Shown one piece after another: positions 1 to 8,346 of a stretch of DNA of 64,000 bases. A program made the position numbers and the translations under genes. The first letter of the stretch is position 1. Every line of letters starts with the position of its first letter. This stretch comes from Rhodobacter xanthinilyticus (GTDB lineage Bacteria > Pseudomonadota > Alphaproteobacteria > Rhodobacterales > Rhodobacteraceae), in contig NZ_CP017781.1 in NCBI RefSeq assembly GCF_001856665.1, positions 930,001 to 994,000 of the forward strand, read 5' to 3'. Below the pieces are notes generated by a model that was given only the letters and a program-made list of their open reading frames with translations, ran no database searches and was not told where the DNA came from.

Positions 1-1
1 G

Positions 2-223
2 GCGCCGCAGTTCGTCTCCGCGGCGGGGATGCTGAAGGGGCAGGTGCGGCTTGCCAAGATCAACACCGAGGCGAATCCGACGGTGAGCCAGCGCTATCGG
101 ATCCAGGGGATCCCGGCGTTTGTGCTGTTTCGCAAGGGGCGCGAGGTGGCGCGGGCGGCGGGGGCGCGGCCGGCCGCCGAGCTCGTCGGGTTCGTCAAAT
201 CGAAGCTCGGCGCGCGAGTCTGA
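2..223 (+). CDS. Thioredoxin, C-terminal part (5' end outside window)
   Basis: The last 73 residues of a thioredoxin-fold protein; the reading frame is open to the window edge. It contains the conserved segment around the cis-proline ([11 protein letters not shown]), which packs against the active site in thioredoxins and follows the usual [11 protein letters not shown] stretch. The CxxC redox motif would lie upstream, so thioredoxin 1 and 2 cannot be told apart. The family reduces disulfides in cytoplasmic proteins. It ends 94 bases before tRNA-Ala, with a short A/T-rich repeat (GAAAAG/CTTTTC, 254-269) after the stop that could act as a weak terminator. Confidence 0.85.
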   Translation, partial: APQFVSAAGMLKGQVRLAKINTEANPTVSQRYRIQGIPAFVLFRKGREVARAAGARPAAELVGFVKSKLGARV

Positions 224-274
224 GCGCCGGCGGGGGGCGGCGAAAAGTTTTTTGAAAAGGGGCTTTTCGGGCGC

Positions 275-303
275 TTGACAATGCCTGCGCCATGCGCGAA
301 AAG
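275..303 (+). promoter_or_regulatory. Putative tRNA-Ala promoter
   Basis: A perfect -35 hexamer TTGACA (275-280) lies 17 bases before a poor -10-like GAAAAG (298-303), just ahead of the tRNA. The -35 is convincing; the -10 is not, so the exact position is uncertain. Confidence 0.35.
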
Positions 304-317
304 CCCCCCCACGGCGA

Positions 318-393
318 GGGGCTGTAGCTCAGTTGGGAGAGCGCATCGTTCGCAATGATGAGGTCAGGGGTTCGATCCCCCTCAGCTCCACCA
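318..393 (+). tRNA. tRNA-Ala (CGC anticodon)
   Basis: Full cloverleaf. The acceptor arm GGGGCTG pairs with CAGCTCC, the D-arm is TAGCTCAGTTGGGAGAGC, the anticodon stem CATCG/TGATG encloses loop TTCGCAA (anticodon CGC, reads GCG), and the T-arm is GGGGTTCGATCCCC. The CCA end is encoded (391-393). GCG is a favoured alanine codon in this GC-rich genome. Confidence 0.95.
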
Positions 394-407
394 AGCCGTT
401 CCCGCTC

Positions 408-436
408 AAAAAGCCGCTCCTTCGGGGGCGGTTTTT
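408..436 (+). terminator. Rho-independent terminator after tRNA-Ala
   Basis: Stem CCGCTCC / GGGGCGG around a TTCG tetraloop, flanked by an A5 run on the left and a T5 run on the right. It sits 15 bases after the tRNA CCA end. Confidence 0.8.
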
Positions 437-581
437 GCTTTGATTCCGCCCGTTTGCGGCGCTTTGGCTAAAATTCGATGCGTTTCTCGCACAGGCCGCG
501 ACGTTTTTTCTGCGGCGCAGAAAAAACGTTACCACATTGCAACCTTTCCGTGTCTTCATGGCGTCAGTTATGGAGGCTGAA

Positions 582-1346
582 ATGTTCTCACTCAAAGGCC
601 AGAAGGTTCTCGTTGTCGGGATCGCAAATGACCATTCGATCGCTTACGGCTGCGCCCAGGCGTTCCGCGAGCAGGGCGCCGATCTGGCGGTGACCTGGCT
701 CAACGCCAAGGCCGAGCCGCATGTGCGCCCGCTTGCCGAGGCGCTCGGCGCCGAAATCATGATGCCGCTCGACGTCACCGTCCCGGGCGAGCTCGAGGCG
801 GTTTTCGCCGAGATCGAGGCGCGTTGGGGCAAGGTCGACACGATCCTGCATTCGATCGCTTTTGCGCCGCGCACCGACCTGCACGGCCGCGTCATCGACA
901 GCTCGTCGGAGGGCTTCTCCAAGGCGATGGATGTCTCGGTCCATTCCTTCCTGCGGATGATCAAGCTCGCCGAGCCGCTGATGCCCAATGGCGGCACCTG
1001 CCTCTCGGTGTCGTTCTTCGGCTCGAGCCGGGTGGTGGCGCATTACAACATCATGGGGCCGGTCAAGGCCGCGCTCGAAAGTGTTGTGCGTTATGCCGCG
1101 GCGGAGCTTGGCGAAAAGGGCATCCGCGTGCATGCGCTCTCGCCCGGGCCGCTCGCGACCCGCGCCGCTTCGGGCATCGATCAGTTCGACAGCCTGCTCG
1201 CCGAGGCGACGGCCCGTGCGCCGACCCATATGCTCACCACGATCGAGGATATCGGCGCGATGGCCGCCTTCCTGTCCTCGCCCGAGGCGAAAAACCTCAC
1301 CGGCGGCGTGCATGATATCGACGGCGGCTATTCGATCACCGCGTGA
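582..1346 (+). CDS. fabI: Enoyl-[acyl-carrier-protein] reductase (NADH)
   Basis: A 254-residue short-chain dehydrogenase of the FabI type, which performs the last reduction of each fatty-acid elongation cycle (trans-2-enoyl-ACP to acyl-ACP). The N-terminal nucleotide site reads GIANDHSIA (residues 13-21) and the catalytic pair is Tyr155-x6-Lys162, the spacing typical of FabI rather than the Y-x3-K of ordinary SDRs. SFFGSSRVVAHYN and the C-terminal GGVHDIDGGYSI also fit. I chose the ATG at 582 because TGGAGG lies just upstream; an earlier in-frame start at 537 would add 15 residues without a ribosome site. A strong terminator follows, so it appears monocistronic. Confidence 0.95.
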   Translation: MFSLKGQKVLVVGIANDHSIAYGCAQAFREQGADLAVTWLNAKAEPHVRPLAEALGAEIMMPLDVTVPGELEAVFAEIEARWGKVDTILHSIAFAPRTDLHGRVIDSSSEGFSKAMDVSVHSFLRMIKLAEPLMPNGGTCLSVSFFGSSRVVAHYNIMGPVKAALESVVRYAAAELGEKGIRVHALSPGPLATRAASGIDQFDSLLAEATARAPTHMLTTIEDIGAMAAFLSSPEAKNLTGGVHDIDGGYSITA

Positions 1347-1366
1347 TCGCGCCTCCCCTTGCCTCC

Positions 1367-1395
1367 AGGGCGGCCCCCGGGCCGCCCTTTGTTTT
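1367..1395 (+). terminator. Rho-independent terminator after fabI
   Basis: A perfect 10-bp stem, AGGGCGGCCC / GGGCCGCCCT, with a 2-base loop followed by a T-rich run (1388-1395), 20 bases after the fabI stop. Confidence 0.85.
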
Positions 1396-1529
1396 CCCCA
1401 GATTTTGGGGCCGGCTCCGAGTTATCCACGAGAATTTGCTTTACACCTGACCGGCTTGCGCACACGATATATGGTAGGCGCGAGGGGCGTTTTCGCCGCC
1501 CTTTGTGGATAAATCAAACCCTAGGGGAG

Positions 1530-1549
1530 CTGCACCCCAAGGGGTGCAG
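1530..1549 (+). other. Perfect 20-bp hairpin in the leader of the YbjN-like gene
   Basis: CTGCACCCC-AA-GGGGTGCAG is a perfect inverted repeat with a two-base centre, ending 19 bases before the ATG at 1569. No T-run follows, so it is not a standard terminator. It could be a dimeric repressor site or an mRNA structure near the ribosome site. No protein can be assigned to it. Confidence 0.4.
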
Positions 1550-1568
1550 AGCAGGCGGGGGGCATCAC

Positions 1569-2072
1569 ATGGCGCTGAGCGAGGATTATCTCTATTCCGA
1601 CGAGCTGCACCCGATCGATGTGGTCGAGGAGCTCGCCGAGGCCCATGCTTGGGAGTTCGACCGCGTCACCGATGACCAGATCGCGATGACCGTCGAGGGC
1701 CAGTGGCGCACCTATTCGGTCACCCTCGCCTGGTCGGCGCAGGACGAGACGCTGCGGCTGATCTCCACCTTCGAGCTCGACCCGCCCGCGCACCGCGCCG
1801 GCGCGCTTTATGAGCTGCTCAACCGCATCAACGACCAATGCTGGTCCGGCGCGCTCACCTGGTGGCCCGAGCAACAGCTGATGGTCTGGCGCTACGGGCT
1901 CGTGCTCGCGGGCGGCCAATGCGCCTCGATCGAACAGGTCGACCAGCTGATCGGCGCCGCGATCCACGGCAGCGAGCGGTTCTACCCGGCGATCCAGCTC
2001 ACCTGCTGGGGCGACGAGAGCCCCGAGCGCGCGATCAAGGTGGCCATTGCGGAGGCCTACGGTCGGGCCTAA
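1569..2072 (+). CDS. YbjN-domain protein (type III secretion chaperone-like fold)
   Basis: A 167-residue acidic protein matching the YbjN family, small soluble proteins with a fold like type III secretion chaperones and no known enzymatic activity. Typical features are the early HPIDVVEELAEAHAWEFDR segment, the repeated aromatic strands (YSVTLAW, LTWWPEQQLMVWRYGL) and the helical end ERAIKVAIAEAYG. The ATG at 1569 fits the family start; the upstream extension runs through the hairpin leader and is unlikely to be translated. It lies 27 bases before proC in the same direction, and the same order is common in Rhodobacterales (from general knowledge). Function unknown. Confidence 0.8.
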   Translation: MALSEDYLYSDELHPIDVVEELAEAHAWEFDRVTDDQIAMTVEGQWRTYSVTLAWSAQDETLRLISTFELDPPAHRAGALYELLNRINDQCWSGALTWWPEQQLMVWRYGLVLAGGQCASIEQVDQLIGAAIHGSERFYPAIQLTCWGDESPERAIKVAIAEAYGRA

Positions 2073-2099
2073 TCTCGCCCCCGAACGAAGGGGAGCGCT

Positions 2100-2912
2100 A
2101 TGGATTTCAAGGCGATTTCGGATCGGGGGCTGGTGCTCCTCGGCTGTGGCAAGATGGGCTCGGCGATGCTGGCGGGCTGGCTGAAGGGCGGGCTCGCGCC
2201 GGGCTCGGTGCATGTGATCGACCCGCATCCGTCGGAATGGCTCGCCGGCACCGGCGTTTCGGTGAACGGCCCGCTGCCGGCGGCGCCGGCGGTCGTGGTG
2301 GTCGCGGTCAAGCCGCAGATGATGGGCGCCGCGCTGCCGCAGCTCGCGGCGATGGGCGCGGGCGAGACGCTCTTCGTCTCGATCGCGGCGGGCACCACGC
2401 TCGCCACCTATGCCGAAATCCTCGGCCCCCGCGCCCCGGTCGTGCGCGCCATGCCCAACACCCCCGCCGCGATCGGCCGCGGCATCACCGCGATCATCGG
2501 CAACGCGCGCGCCTCGGCGGCGGATCTCGGCCTCGCCGAGGGGCTTCTCGCCGCGGTGGGCCAGGTCGTGCGCCTCGAGGAGGAGAGCCAGATGGACGCC
2601 GTCACCGCGGTCTCGGGCTCGGGCCCGGCCTATGTCTTCCACCTGATCGAAACGCTCGCCGCGGCGGGCGTGGCCGAGGGGCTCGCCCCCGATCTCGCGA
2701 TGCGGCTGGCCAAGGCCACCGTCGGCGGCGCGGGCCAGCTCGCCGAAGAGGCGGCCGAAGACCCCGCGCAGCTGCGCGTCAACGTGACCTCGCCGGGCGG
2801 CACCACGGCGGCGGCGCTCGCGGTTCTCATGGACCCGGAGGCGGGCTTTCCCGCGCTCCTCCCCCGGGCGGTGAAGGCCGCCGCAGACCGTGGCCGGGAG
2901 CTTGGCAAATGA
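2100..2912 (+). CDS. proC: Pyrroline-5-carboxylate reductase
   Basis: A 270-residue enzyme for the final step of proline synthesis (P5C + NAD(P)H to proline). The N-terminal dinucleotide loop is LLGCGKMGSAML, followed by VVAVKPQMM and the middle RAMPNTPAAIGRG. The C-terminal dimerisation domain has the family signature AVSGSGPAYVF and VTSPGGTTAAAL. Length is normal. The ribosome site GAAGGGGAG lies 6 bases before the ATG. It overlaps the next gene by ATGA, indicating translational coupling. Confidence 0.95.
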   Translation: MDFKAISDRGLVLLGCGKMGSAMLAGWLKGGLAPGSVHVIDPHPSEWLAGTGVSVNGPLPAAPAVVVVAVKPQMMGAALPQLAAMGAGETLFVSIAAGTTLATYAEILGPRAPVVRAMPNTPAAIGRGITAIIGNARASAADLGLAEGLLAAVGQVVRLEEESQMDAVTAVSGSGPAYVFHLIETLAAAGVAEGLAPDLAMRLAKATVGGAGQLAEEAAEDPAQLRVNVTSPGGTTAAALAVLMDPEAGFPALLPRAVKAAADRGRELGK

Positions 2913-3244
2913 CTGCAACCTTTGAAGATTTTCTCAAACTCGACATCCGCGTCGGCCGTATTGTCGAGGCCGCGCCCTTCCCCGAGGCGCGCAAGCCGGC
3001 CTACAAGCTGACCATCGATTTCGGCCCCGAGATCGGGGTGAAGAAATCCTCCGCCCAGATCACCGCGCATTATACGCTCGAGGAACTGGTCGGGCGTCAG
3101 GTGCTCGCGGTGGTCAATTTCCCGCCGCGCCAGATCGGCCCGGTGCGCTCGGAAGTGCTGACGCTGGGCGTGCCCGATGCGGCGGGCGAGGTGGTGCTGA
3201 TCGCGCCGGGGCAGGAGGTCCCGCTCGGCGGGCGGCTCTTCTGA
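2909..3244 (+). CDS. CsaA-like tRNA-binding domain protein
   Basis: A 111-residue protein consisting of one OB-fold tRNA-binding domain like that at the end of bacterial MetRS and in CsaA. It shows FLKLDIRVGRIVEA near the N-terminus, KPAYKLTIDFG, GVKKSSAQI, VNFPPRQIG and the terminal LGGRLF. Bacillus CsaA has been described as a secretion chaperone, but most homologues are annotated only as tRNA-binding proteins. The start overlaps the proC stop (ATGA), and the gene after it overlaps in turn (TGATG), so all three should be on one transcript. Confidence 0.85.
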   Translation: MTATFEDFLKLDIRVGRIVEAAPFPEARKPAYKLTIDFGPEIGVKKSSAQITAHYTLEELVGRQVLAVVNFPPRQIGPVRSEVLTLGVPDAAGEVVLIAPGQEVPLGGRLF

Positions 3245-4188
3245 TGCGGCTGCTGGTCACCCGCGCGCTGACGCCCGCGGTCGAGGCGCGCGTGGCGGAG
3301 GAATTCGACACGACCTTCCGCAACGGCGCCGCGCCGATGAGCGTCGAGGAGGCGCGCGCGGCCTTGGCCGAGTATGACGCGCTTCTCGTCACGCTGGGCG
3401 ATCAGCTCCGCGCAGAGGCTTTCGCCCCCGCCCCCCGTGCCAGGATCGTCGCGAATTTCGGCGTGGGCTACAACCATATCGACGTGGCCGCGGCGCGCGC
3501 GGCGGGGGTGAGCGTGACCAACACCCCCGGCGCGGTGACCGACGCCACCGCCGATATCGCGATGACGCTGATCTTGATGAGCGCGCGGCGCGCCGGAGCG
3601 GGCGAGCGCTTCCTGCGCGCGGGCGCCTGGACGGGCTGGACGCCGACGCAGTTCCTCGGCCAGCATGTCACCGGCAAGCGCGTCGGCATCCTCGGCATGG
3701 GCCGGATCGGGCGCGCGGTGGCGCGGCGCTGCCACTATGGCTTCGGCATGGAGGTGCTCTTCCACAACCGCTCGAAGGTGGCCGAGCCGGGCCTGCCCGC
3801 GAAGCAGGTCGATCTCGATCGATTGTTGGAAAAGTGCGATTTTGTCGTGATCGCCGTGCCCGCTTCCCCTGAAACGCATCATATGATCGGCGCGGCCGAG
3901 ATCGCAAAACTGCAACCCCACGCCCATCTGATCAATATCGCGCGCGGCGATATCGTCGATGAGGCGGCGCTGATCGCGGCGCTCGAGGCGGGGGGGATCG
4001 CCGGCGCCGGGCTCGATGTCTATGAGCGCGAACCCTTCGTGCCGCCGGCACTGCGCGCGCGAGAGAATGTAACGCTCCTGCCGCATCTGGGCACCGCGGC
4101 ACTCGAGGTGCGCGACGCGATGGGCTTCATGGCGCTCGACAATCTGATCGCCTTCCGCGACGGAAAGGCGCCCCCGAATACGGTCTGA
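3244..4188 (+). CDS. D-isomer-specific 2-hydroxyacid dehydrogenase (glyoxylate/hydroxypyruvate reductase-like)
   Basis: A 314-residue NAD(P)-dependent dehydrogenase of the D-2-hydroxyacid family. The Rossmann loop is GILGMGRIGRAVA (about 148-160); the catalytic triad is Arg234 (NIARG), Glu263 (YEREP) and His281 (LPHLG). NFGVGYNHID and the preference for small acids in close relatives (GyaR/GhrB type) suggest reduction of glyoxylate or hydroxypyruvate, but substrate cannot be read from sequence. The ATG overlaps the stop of the CsaA-like gene. A separate promoter may start the next gene, since 57 bases intervene. Confidence 0.85.
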   Translation: MRLLVTRALTPAVEARVAEEFDTTFRNGAAPMSVEEARAALAEYDALLVTLGDQLRAEAFAPAPRARIVANFGVGYNHIDVAAARAAGVSVTNTPGAVTDATADIAMTLILMSARRAGAGERFLRAGAWTGWTPTQFLGQHVTGKRVGILGMGRIGRAVARRCHYGFGMEVLFHNRSKVAEPGLPAKQVDLDRLLEKCDFVVIAVPASPETHHMIGAAEIAKLQPHAHLINIARGDIVDEAALIAALEAGGIAGAGLDVYEREPFVPPALRARENVTLLPHLGTAALEVRDAMGFMALDNLIAFRDGKAPPNTV

Positions 4189-4192
4189 ACGC

Positions 4193-4221
4193 TTGACCTG
4201 TGGCGCGCTTCGGCCGACTGT
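4193..4221 (+). promoter_or_regulatory. Putative promoter of the KAS III-like gene
   Basis: TTGACC (4193-4198) and GACTGT (4216-4221) are separated by 17 bases, 25 bases before the ATG. The -35 is good and the -10 weak. Confidence 0.3.
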
Positions 4222-4245
4222 GCCGCCACTTTGAAAGAGGGTCAA

Positions 4246-5364
4246 ATGTTCACGCCTGCGATCACCGGAACCGGGGTTTATGTGCCCCCCCATGCGATCT
4301 CGAATGACGAGCTCGTCGTTGCCTTCAACGCCTATGCCGACCGTTTCAACGCCGAGAATGCCGCGGCGATTGCGGCGGGCGAGGTGGCGGCGCTGCCGCA
4401 TTCCTCGAGCGAGTTCATCCTCAAGGCCTCGGGCATCGAGAGCCGCTATGTGATGGACAAGGAGGGCGTGCTCGACCCCGCGCGGATGTATCCGCGCCTG
4501 CGTCAGCGCAGCGATGACGAGCCCGGGATCATGGCCGAGATCGCGGTGGAGGCCTGCCAAAAGGCGCTCGCCGCCGCCGGCCGCACCGGCGAAGAGGTCG
4601 ATCTGGTGATCTGCGCGGCCTCCAACATGGAACGCGCCTATCCGGCGATTGCCATTGAAATTCAAAAGCTTCTGGGCGCGGGCGGGTTCGCCTTCGACAT
4701 GAACGTGGCCTGTTCCTCGGCCACCTTCGGCATCCAGGCCGCCGCTGACATGATTCGCGCAGGCTCGGTCCGCCGCGCCCTTGTCGTCAACCCAGAGATC
4801 ACCTCGGGCCATCTCGAATGGCGCGACCGCGATTGCCACTTCATCTTCGGCGATGTCGCCACCGCCGTGCTGATCGAGCGCCGCGAGGAGGCCGAGCACG
4901 GCTTCGCCATCCGCTCGACCCGCTGCGCGACGGAGTTTTCGAACAATATCCGCAATAACAACGGCTTCCTGCGCCGCACCCGCCCCGATGGCTTGGCCGA
5001 TCGGCGCGACATGCAGTTCATGCAAGAAGGCCGCAAGGTCTTCAAGGAAGTGCTGCCGATGGTTTCGGCCCATATCCTGCACCACCTCGAGGCCGAGGGG
5101 ATCGAGGCGGGCGCGCTCAAACGGCTCTGGCTGCATCAGGCCAACAAGACGATGAACGATTTCATCGGCCGCAAGGTGCTCGGCCGCGACCCGGAGCCGG
5201 GCGAGCAACCCAACATCTTGCAGGAATTTGCCAACACCTCCTCGGCGGGCTCGATCATCGCCTTTGACCGCTTCTCGGGCGATCTCGCCCCCGGGGATCT
5301 TGGGCTGATCTGCTCCTTCGGGGCGGGGTATTCGGTGGGCTCGGTGATCGTCGAGGCCTTCTGA
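4246..5364 (+). CDS. Beta-ketoacyl-ACP synthase III family protein
   Basis: A 372-residue thiolase-fold condensing enzyme related to FabH. The catalytic Cys156 lies in [10 protein letters not shown], His297 in LWLHQANK and Asn330 in FANTSSAGS, so the Cys-His-Asn triad is complete and activity is likely. It is longer than classical FabH (about 320 residues), with an extra N-terminal segment (residues 30-60) and a central insert, as in the variant KAS III group found in Pseudomonas and alphaproteobacteria. Whether it starts fatty-acid synthesis or makes a special lipid is not visible here; no other fab gene adjoins it. The ATG at 4246 follows GAAAGAGGG; an in-frame TTG at 4231 is less likely. 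Confidence 0.85.
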   Translation: MFTPAITGTGVYVPPHAISNDELVVAFNAYADRFNAENAAAIAAGEVAALPHSSSEFILKASGIESRYVMDKEGVLDPARMYPRLRQRSDDEPGIMAEIAVEACQKALAAAGRTGEEVDLVICAASNMERAYPAIAIEIQKLLGAGGFAFDMNVACSSATFGIQAAADMIRAGSVRRALVVNPEITSGHLEWRDRDCHFIFGDVATAVLIERREEAEHGFAIRSTRCATEFSNNIRNNNGFLRRTRPDGLADRRDMQFMQEGRKVFKEVLPMVSAHILHHLEAEGIEAGALKRLWLHQANKTMNDFIGRKVLGRDPEPGEQPNILQEFANTSSAGSIIAFDRFSGDLAPGDLGLICSFGAGYSVGSVIVEAF

Positions 5365-5390
5365 GGGCCCGCAAGCCCTGCCGTGGCTGT

Positions 5391-5445
5391 GCGTATTTGG
5401 GCCAAGAAGAAGCCTGGCCGTTTCTTCTTGGCAAAAATACGCAAA
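5391..5445. repeat. Palindromic intergenic repeat, type 2 (bidirectional terminator-like)
   Basis: Between two convergent genes, GCGTATTT...CCAAGAAGAA and TTCTTCTTGG...AAATACGC form a long interrupted stem around a 10-base loop. The right arm (5421-5445, beginning TTTCTTCTTGGC and ending ACGCAAA) recurs base-for-base at 39077-39101. It can terminate transcription in both directions, and its recurrence shows it is a dispersed repeat. Confidence 0.7.
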
Positions 5446-5470
5446 TCCCGCCCTTGCCAGGGGCGGGGCC

Positions 5471-6052
5471 TCAGAGATCGCCCACCGCTTCTCGCCAGTG
5501 GCGGCGGCAGAGCGAGACATAGGTCTCATTGCCGCCGATCTGCACCTGGTCGCCCTCGCGCGCGGCGCGCCCCATGGCATCCTTGCGCACCACCATCGTC
5601 GCCTTCTTCCCGCAATGGCAGATCGTGCGCACTTCGCGCATCTCGTCGGCGAGCGCCAGCAGCGCCGCCGAGCCGGGGAACAGCTCGCCCCGGAAATCCA
5701 CCCGCAGCCCGTAGCACATCACCGGGATCCCGAGATCATCGACCGCGCGCGCGAGTTGCCAGACCTGATCCTTCGTCAGGAATTGCGCTTCATCAACAAA
5801 GACGCAGGCGAGGGGCCCCGCATCGCGCCGCGACTTGACCATTTCGAACATATCGTCTTCGGGCCCGAAGGTCGTGGCCTCGGCGCCGATGCCGATCCGG
5901 CTCGCGATCCGGCCCGCGCCCGCCCGCGCATCGATCCGCGCGGTGACGAGGAGGGTCTGCATCCCGCGCTCGATATAATTGTGCGAGGCTTGCAAGAGGA
6001 TCGTGCTCTTGCCCGCGTTCATCGTCGAATAGTTGAAGTAGAGTTTGGCCAT
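5471..6052 (-). CDS. tdk: Thymidine kinase
   Basis: A 193-residue type II thymidine kinase, which phosphorylates salvaged thymidine with ATP. The P-loop is MNAGKST (11-17), the catalytic base is Glu88 in FVDEAQF, and the lasso region has CHCGKKA with further cysteines near the end (SLCRRHW), consistent with the structural zinc site. Length is normal. It is convergent with the KAS III-like gene, separated by a palindromic repeat. No obvious ribosome site departs from the usual pattern (GCCCCGGCC before ATG is weak). Confidence 0.93.
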   Translation of the reverse strand: MAKLYFNYSTMNAGKSTILLQASHNYIERGMQTLLVTARIDARAGAGRIASRIGIGAEATTFGPEDDMFEMVKSRRDAGPLACVFVDEAQFLTKDQVWQLARAVDDLGIPVMCYGLRVDFRGELFPGSAALLALADEMREVRTICHCGKKATMVVRKDAMGRAAREGDQVQIGGNETYVSLCRRHWREAVGDL

Positions 6053-6293
6053 GGCCGGGGCATAGCGTGGGCGCGCCCGCCCGTCAAAGCCGAAAGGAAC
6101 CCGCGCGACGGGTCACAGATGACCACATCCCTCCCGCCGGATGCGCGCGCGGGCCCTCACCCCTCGGCGTCGGGGGCGCCGATACTCACCACTGTCCACT
6201 GAAGCGGACGGCTTTTTATGTGACATTTCGGGGCGGTAGCGATAAGGGGGAAAGGGTGCGGGGGCTTCCCCCGGGGCGAAGGGCGACGGAATT

Positions 6294-6758
6294 ATGGCGG
6301 ATACGATCGGCAGCTATCTGAAAAAGCACAGCGAAGCCTTGGTGAAGGATATCGGCATCGAGGCGGCGGCCGAGGTCTGCGGCAAATCGAAGGCCACGCT
6401 CGGGCGCTATTATTCCTCCGACCCGGAACATGCCGAGCGCCACATGCCGATCGACGTGGTGGCGCGGCTCGAGGCGGTGGCGCAGGTGCCGCATGTGACG
6501 ATGGCGCTGGCCGAGCTCGGCGGGCTCACGGTCTCCTATGACGAGGAGCGGCGCAATGCGCGTTCGGGCGGGATCAACTCGGATGTCGTCGCGCTGAGCC
6601 AGCGGTTCGCGATGCTGATGGGCGAGTATCACCAGTCGATCGCCGATGGAAAGATCACCATCAACGAGGCCAAGCGCCTGCTCTCCGAGACCCAGGCGCT
6701 GCAACGCGTCCTCCTCGAGATGAAGATGCACCTCGAGGAGGAAGCCGCCGCGCGTTAA
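6294..6758 (+). CDS. Conserved protein with N-terminal helix-turn-helix-like region
   Basis: A 154-residue protein not assignable to a named family with certainty. Residues 5-40 (SYLKKHSEALVKDI...AAAEVCGKSKATLGRYYS) resemble an HTH of the kind seen in phage CII-like or transposon regulators, with AAEVCGKSKATLGRYYS as the probable turn and recognition helix. The rest is helical (DVVALSQRFAMLMGEYHQS...INEAKRLLSETQALQ), suggesting dimerisation. The ATG at 6294 lacks a strong ribosome site. Its 3' end overlaps the convergent helicase gene by 4 bases. The 241 bases before it hold a short palindrome ATGTGACAT (6218-6226) and no other gene. Confidence 0.6.
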   Translation: MADTIGSYLKKHSEALVKDIGIEAAAEVCGKSKATLGRYYSSDPEHAERHMPIDVVARLEAVAQVPHVTMALAELGGLTVSYDEERRNARSGGINSDVVALSQRFAMLMGEYHQSIADGKITINEAKRLLSETQALQRVLLEMKMHLEEEAAAR

Positions 6759-8104
6759 CCGCGTGGGGTTTTCTTGGCGGCGGGGCGGCGCGGCGCCTGC
6801 TGGCCGCCCGCGGGGCGCGCGGCGCGCTCGGGCTTCGGCGCGGCATGGCCGCCCTCCGAGGCCGGTTTCTGCCCCCGCCCACGGCCCTGCGGCTTGCGGC
6901 CCGGCTTCTGACCCGGTCGCCCGCCCGGCTTCTGCGCCGGCGTTTCCTCATGCGGCAGGCCGCCGATCACCGGGATCCCGTCGCCCATCGCCTTCTCGAT
7001 CGCCCGCAGATCGCCCATCTCGAGCGGCGCGCAGAACGCCACCGCCCGCCCGTCGCGGCCCGCCCGCGCGGTGCGGCCGATCCGGTGGACATAGTTCTCG
7101 GGCACATTCGGCAGGTCGTAGTTATAGACATGCGCAACAAGCGGGATATCGAGCCCGCGCGCGGCCACATCGGTCGCCACCAGCACCTCGACCTCGCCCG
7201 CGCGGAACGCGTTCAGCGCCCGCTCGCGTTGGTTCTGGCTCTTGTTGCCATGGATCGCAGTGACCGAAAAACCCCATTTATCCAAGAGCTTGGCGAGTTT
7301 GTCCGAGCCATGCTTGGTGCGGTTGAAGACCACCGCCAGCTCGCCCTTGTGGCCGCCCAGATATTCCGCCAGCAGCGTCGCCTTCTCGCCCTGGGTGGTG
7401 AAATGCACGCCCTGTTCGATCTTTTCCGCCGCCTTGCCGGGCGCCGAGACCTGCACCCGCACCGGGTCGGTGAGGTAGCTCGCGGCGAGCTCCTCCATCA
7501 GCTTCGGCATGGTCGCCGAGAACAAGAGCGTCTGGCGCTCCGCCGGGATCAGCTTGGCGATCTTGCGCAGCGCGTGGATGAAGCCGATGTCGAGCATCTG
7601 GTCGGCCTCGTCGAGCACGAGGTAGCGCGTTTCCGAGAGCACGAGCGCGCGCCGCTCGAGCAGGTCGAGCAGCCGCCCGGGCGTCGCGATCAGCACATCG
7701 ACGCCCTTGGCGAGCTTTTCGGTCTGCAGGAAGATCGACTGGCCGCCGACCACGCGCTGGATCCGCACCGGCGCGCCATCGGCATAGGCGGCGAGGTTGT
7801 CATGGATCTGCGTCGCAAGCTCGCGCGTCGGCGCCAGAACCAGCGCGCGCACCGTCTTCGGCGCGGGGCGTTTGCCATAGGCGATGATCCGCGTCATCAT
7901 CGGCAGACCAAAGGCCGCGGTCTTGCCGGTGCCGGTCTGCGCGAGGCCGAGAATATCGCGCCCCTTCACGATCTGCGGGATCGCCTGCGCCTGAATCGGC
8001 GTGGGCTTGAGCAGGCCGAGCCCCGCGAGATTGCGCAGCAGGATCGGCGCAAGGCCGAGATTTTCAAAATTTTCCAATGGATTGTCTTTCGGGTTGCGCC
8101 GCAT
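6755..8104 (-). CDS. DEAD-box ATP-dependent RNA helicase (RhlE-like)
   Basis: A 449-residue DEAD-box helicase with all motifs: Q motif (PTPIQAQAIPQ), I AQTGTGKT (55-62), Ia PTRELATQ, Ib TPGRLLDL, II DEAD (165-168), III SAT (196-198), then V/VI TDVAARGLDIP and HRIGRTARAGR. After about residue 385 comes a basic Gly/Pro/Lys-rich tail (PGGRPGQKPGRKPQGRGRGQ) that in relatives binds RNA non-specifically. Such helicases unwind structured RNA in ribosome assembly and mRNA decay. It has a 240-base upstream gap with a good promoter (8282-8310), predicting a long leader, as is common for cold-induced helicases (inference). Confidence 0.93.
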   Translation of the reverse strand: MRRNPKDNPLENFENLGLAPILLRNLAGLGLLKPTPIQAQAIPQIVKGRDILGLAQTGTGKTAAFGLPMMTRIIAYGKRPAPKTVRALVLAPTRELATQIHDNLAAYADGAPVRIQRVVGGQSIFLQTEKLAKGVDVLIATPGRLLDLLERRALVLSETRYLVLDEADQMLDIGFIHALRKIAKLIPAERQTLLFSATMPKLMEELAASYLTDPVRVQVSAPGKAAEKIEQGVHFTTQGEKATLLAEYLGGHKGELAVVFNRTKHGSDKLAKLLDKWGFSVTAIHGNKSQNQRERALNAFRAGEVEVLVATDVAARGLDIPLVAHVYNYDLPNVPENYVHRIGRTARAGRDGRAVAFCAPLEMGDLRAIEKAMGDGIPVIGGLPHEETPAQKPGGRPGQKPGRKPQGRGRGQKPASEGGHAAPKPERAARPAGGQQAPRRPAAKKTPRG

Positions 8105-8281
8105 CCGGGCGCGAATGTCAAACTGCCCCGAAGATGGGGCGAGGCGGGCGGGGCGGGCGCAAACCCGCTGGCCCCCCGCGTGAATGTGAGGCCGGAACCC
8201 TGCCTTGCGCCTCCTCCGCGGCAGGCACGGGGCCTGCTCCGGGCGCGGCTGCTCACGCGGCAGCAGGCATCGGGTAAGGGG

Positions 8282-8310
8282 CAGATGGGCCCGCGCGGCC
8301 CGAAAGTCAA
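8282..8310 (-). promoter_or_regulatory. Putative promoter of the RNA helicase gene
   Basis: On the minus strand TTGACT (8310-8305) and CATCTG (8287-8282) are spaced by 17 bases. The start site would lie about 170 bases before the helicase ATG, giving a long GC-rich leader. A 12-bp direct repeat (GCCCCGGTTCAG twice, about 8327-8350) lies just upstream, overlapping the dtd stop. Confidence 0.45.
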
Positions 8311-8346
8311 GGTTTTCTTCGCCGCCGCCCCGGTTCAGGCCCCGGT

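Noticed and set aside
5446-5467. GC hairpin before tdk considered as a separate terminator
   Set aside because: No T-run, and it overlaps the region already covered by the type 2 palindrome; kept as part of that space.
3097-5580. Very long open frame on the minus strand opposite the hydroxyacid dehydrogenase and KAS III genes
   Set aside because: It is antisense to three well-recognised genes and has the His/Arg/Ala-rich composition produced by GC-rich third positions.
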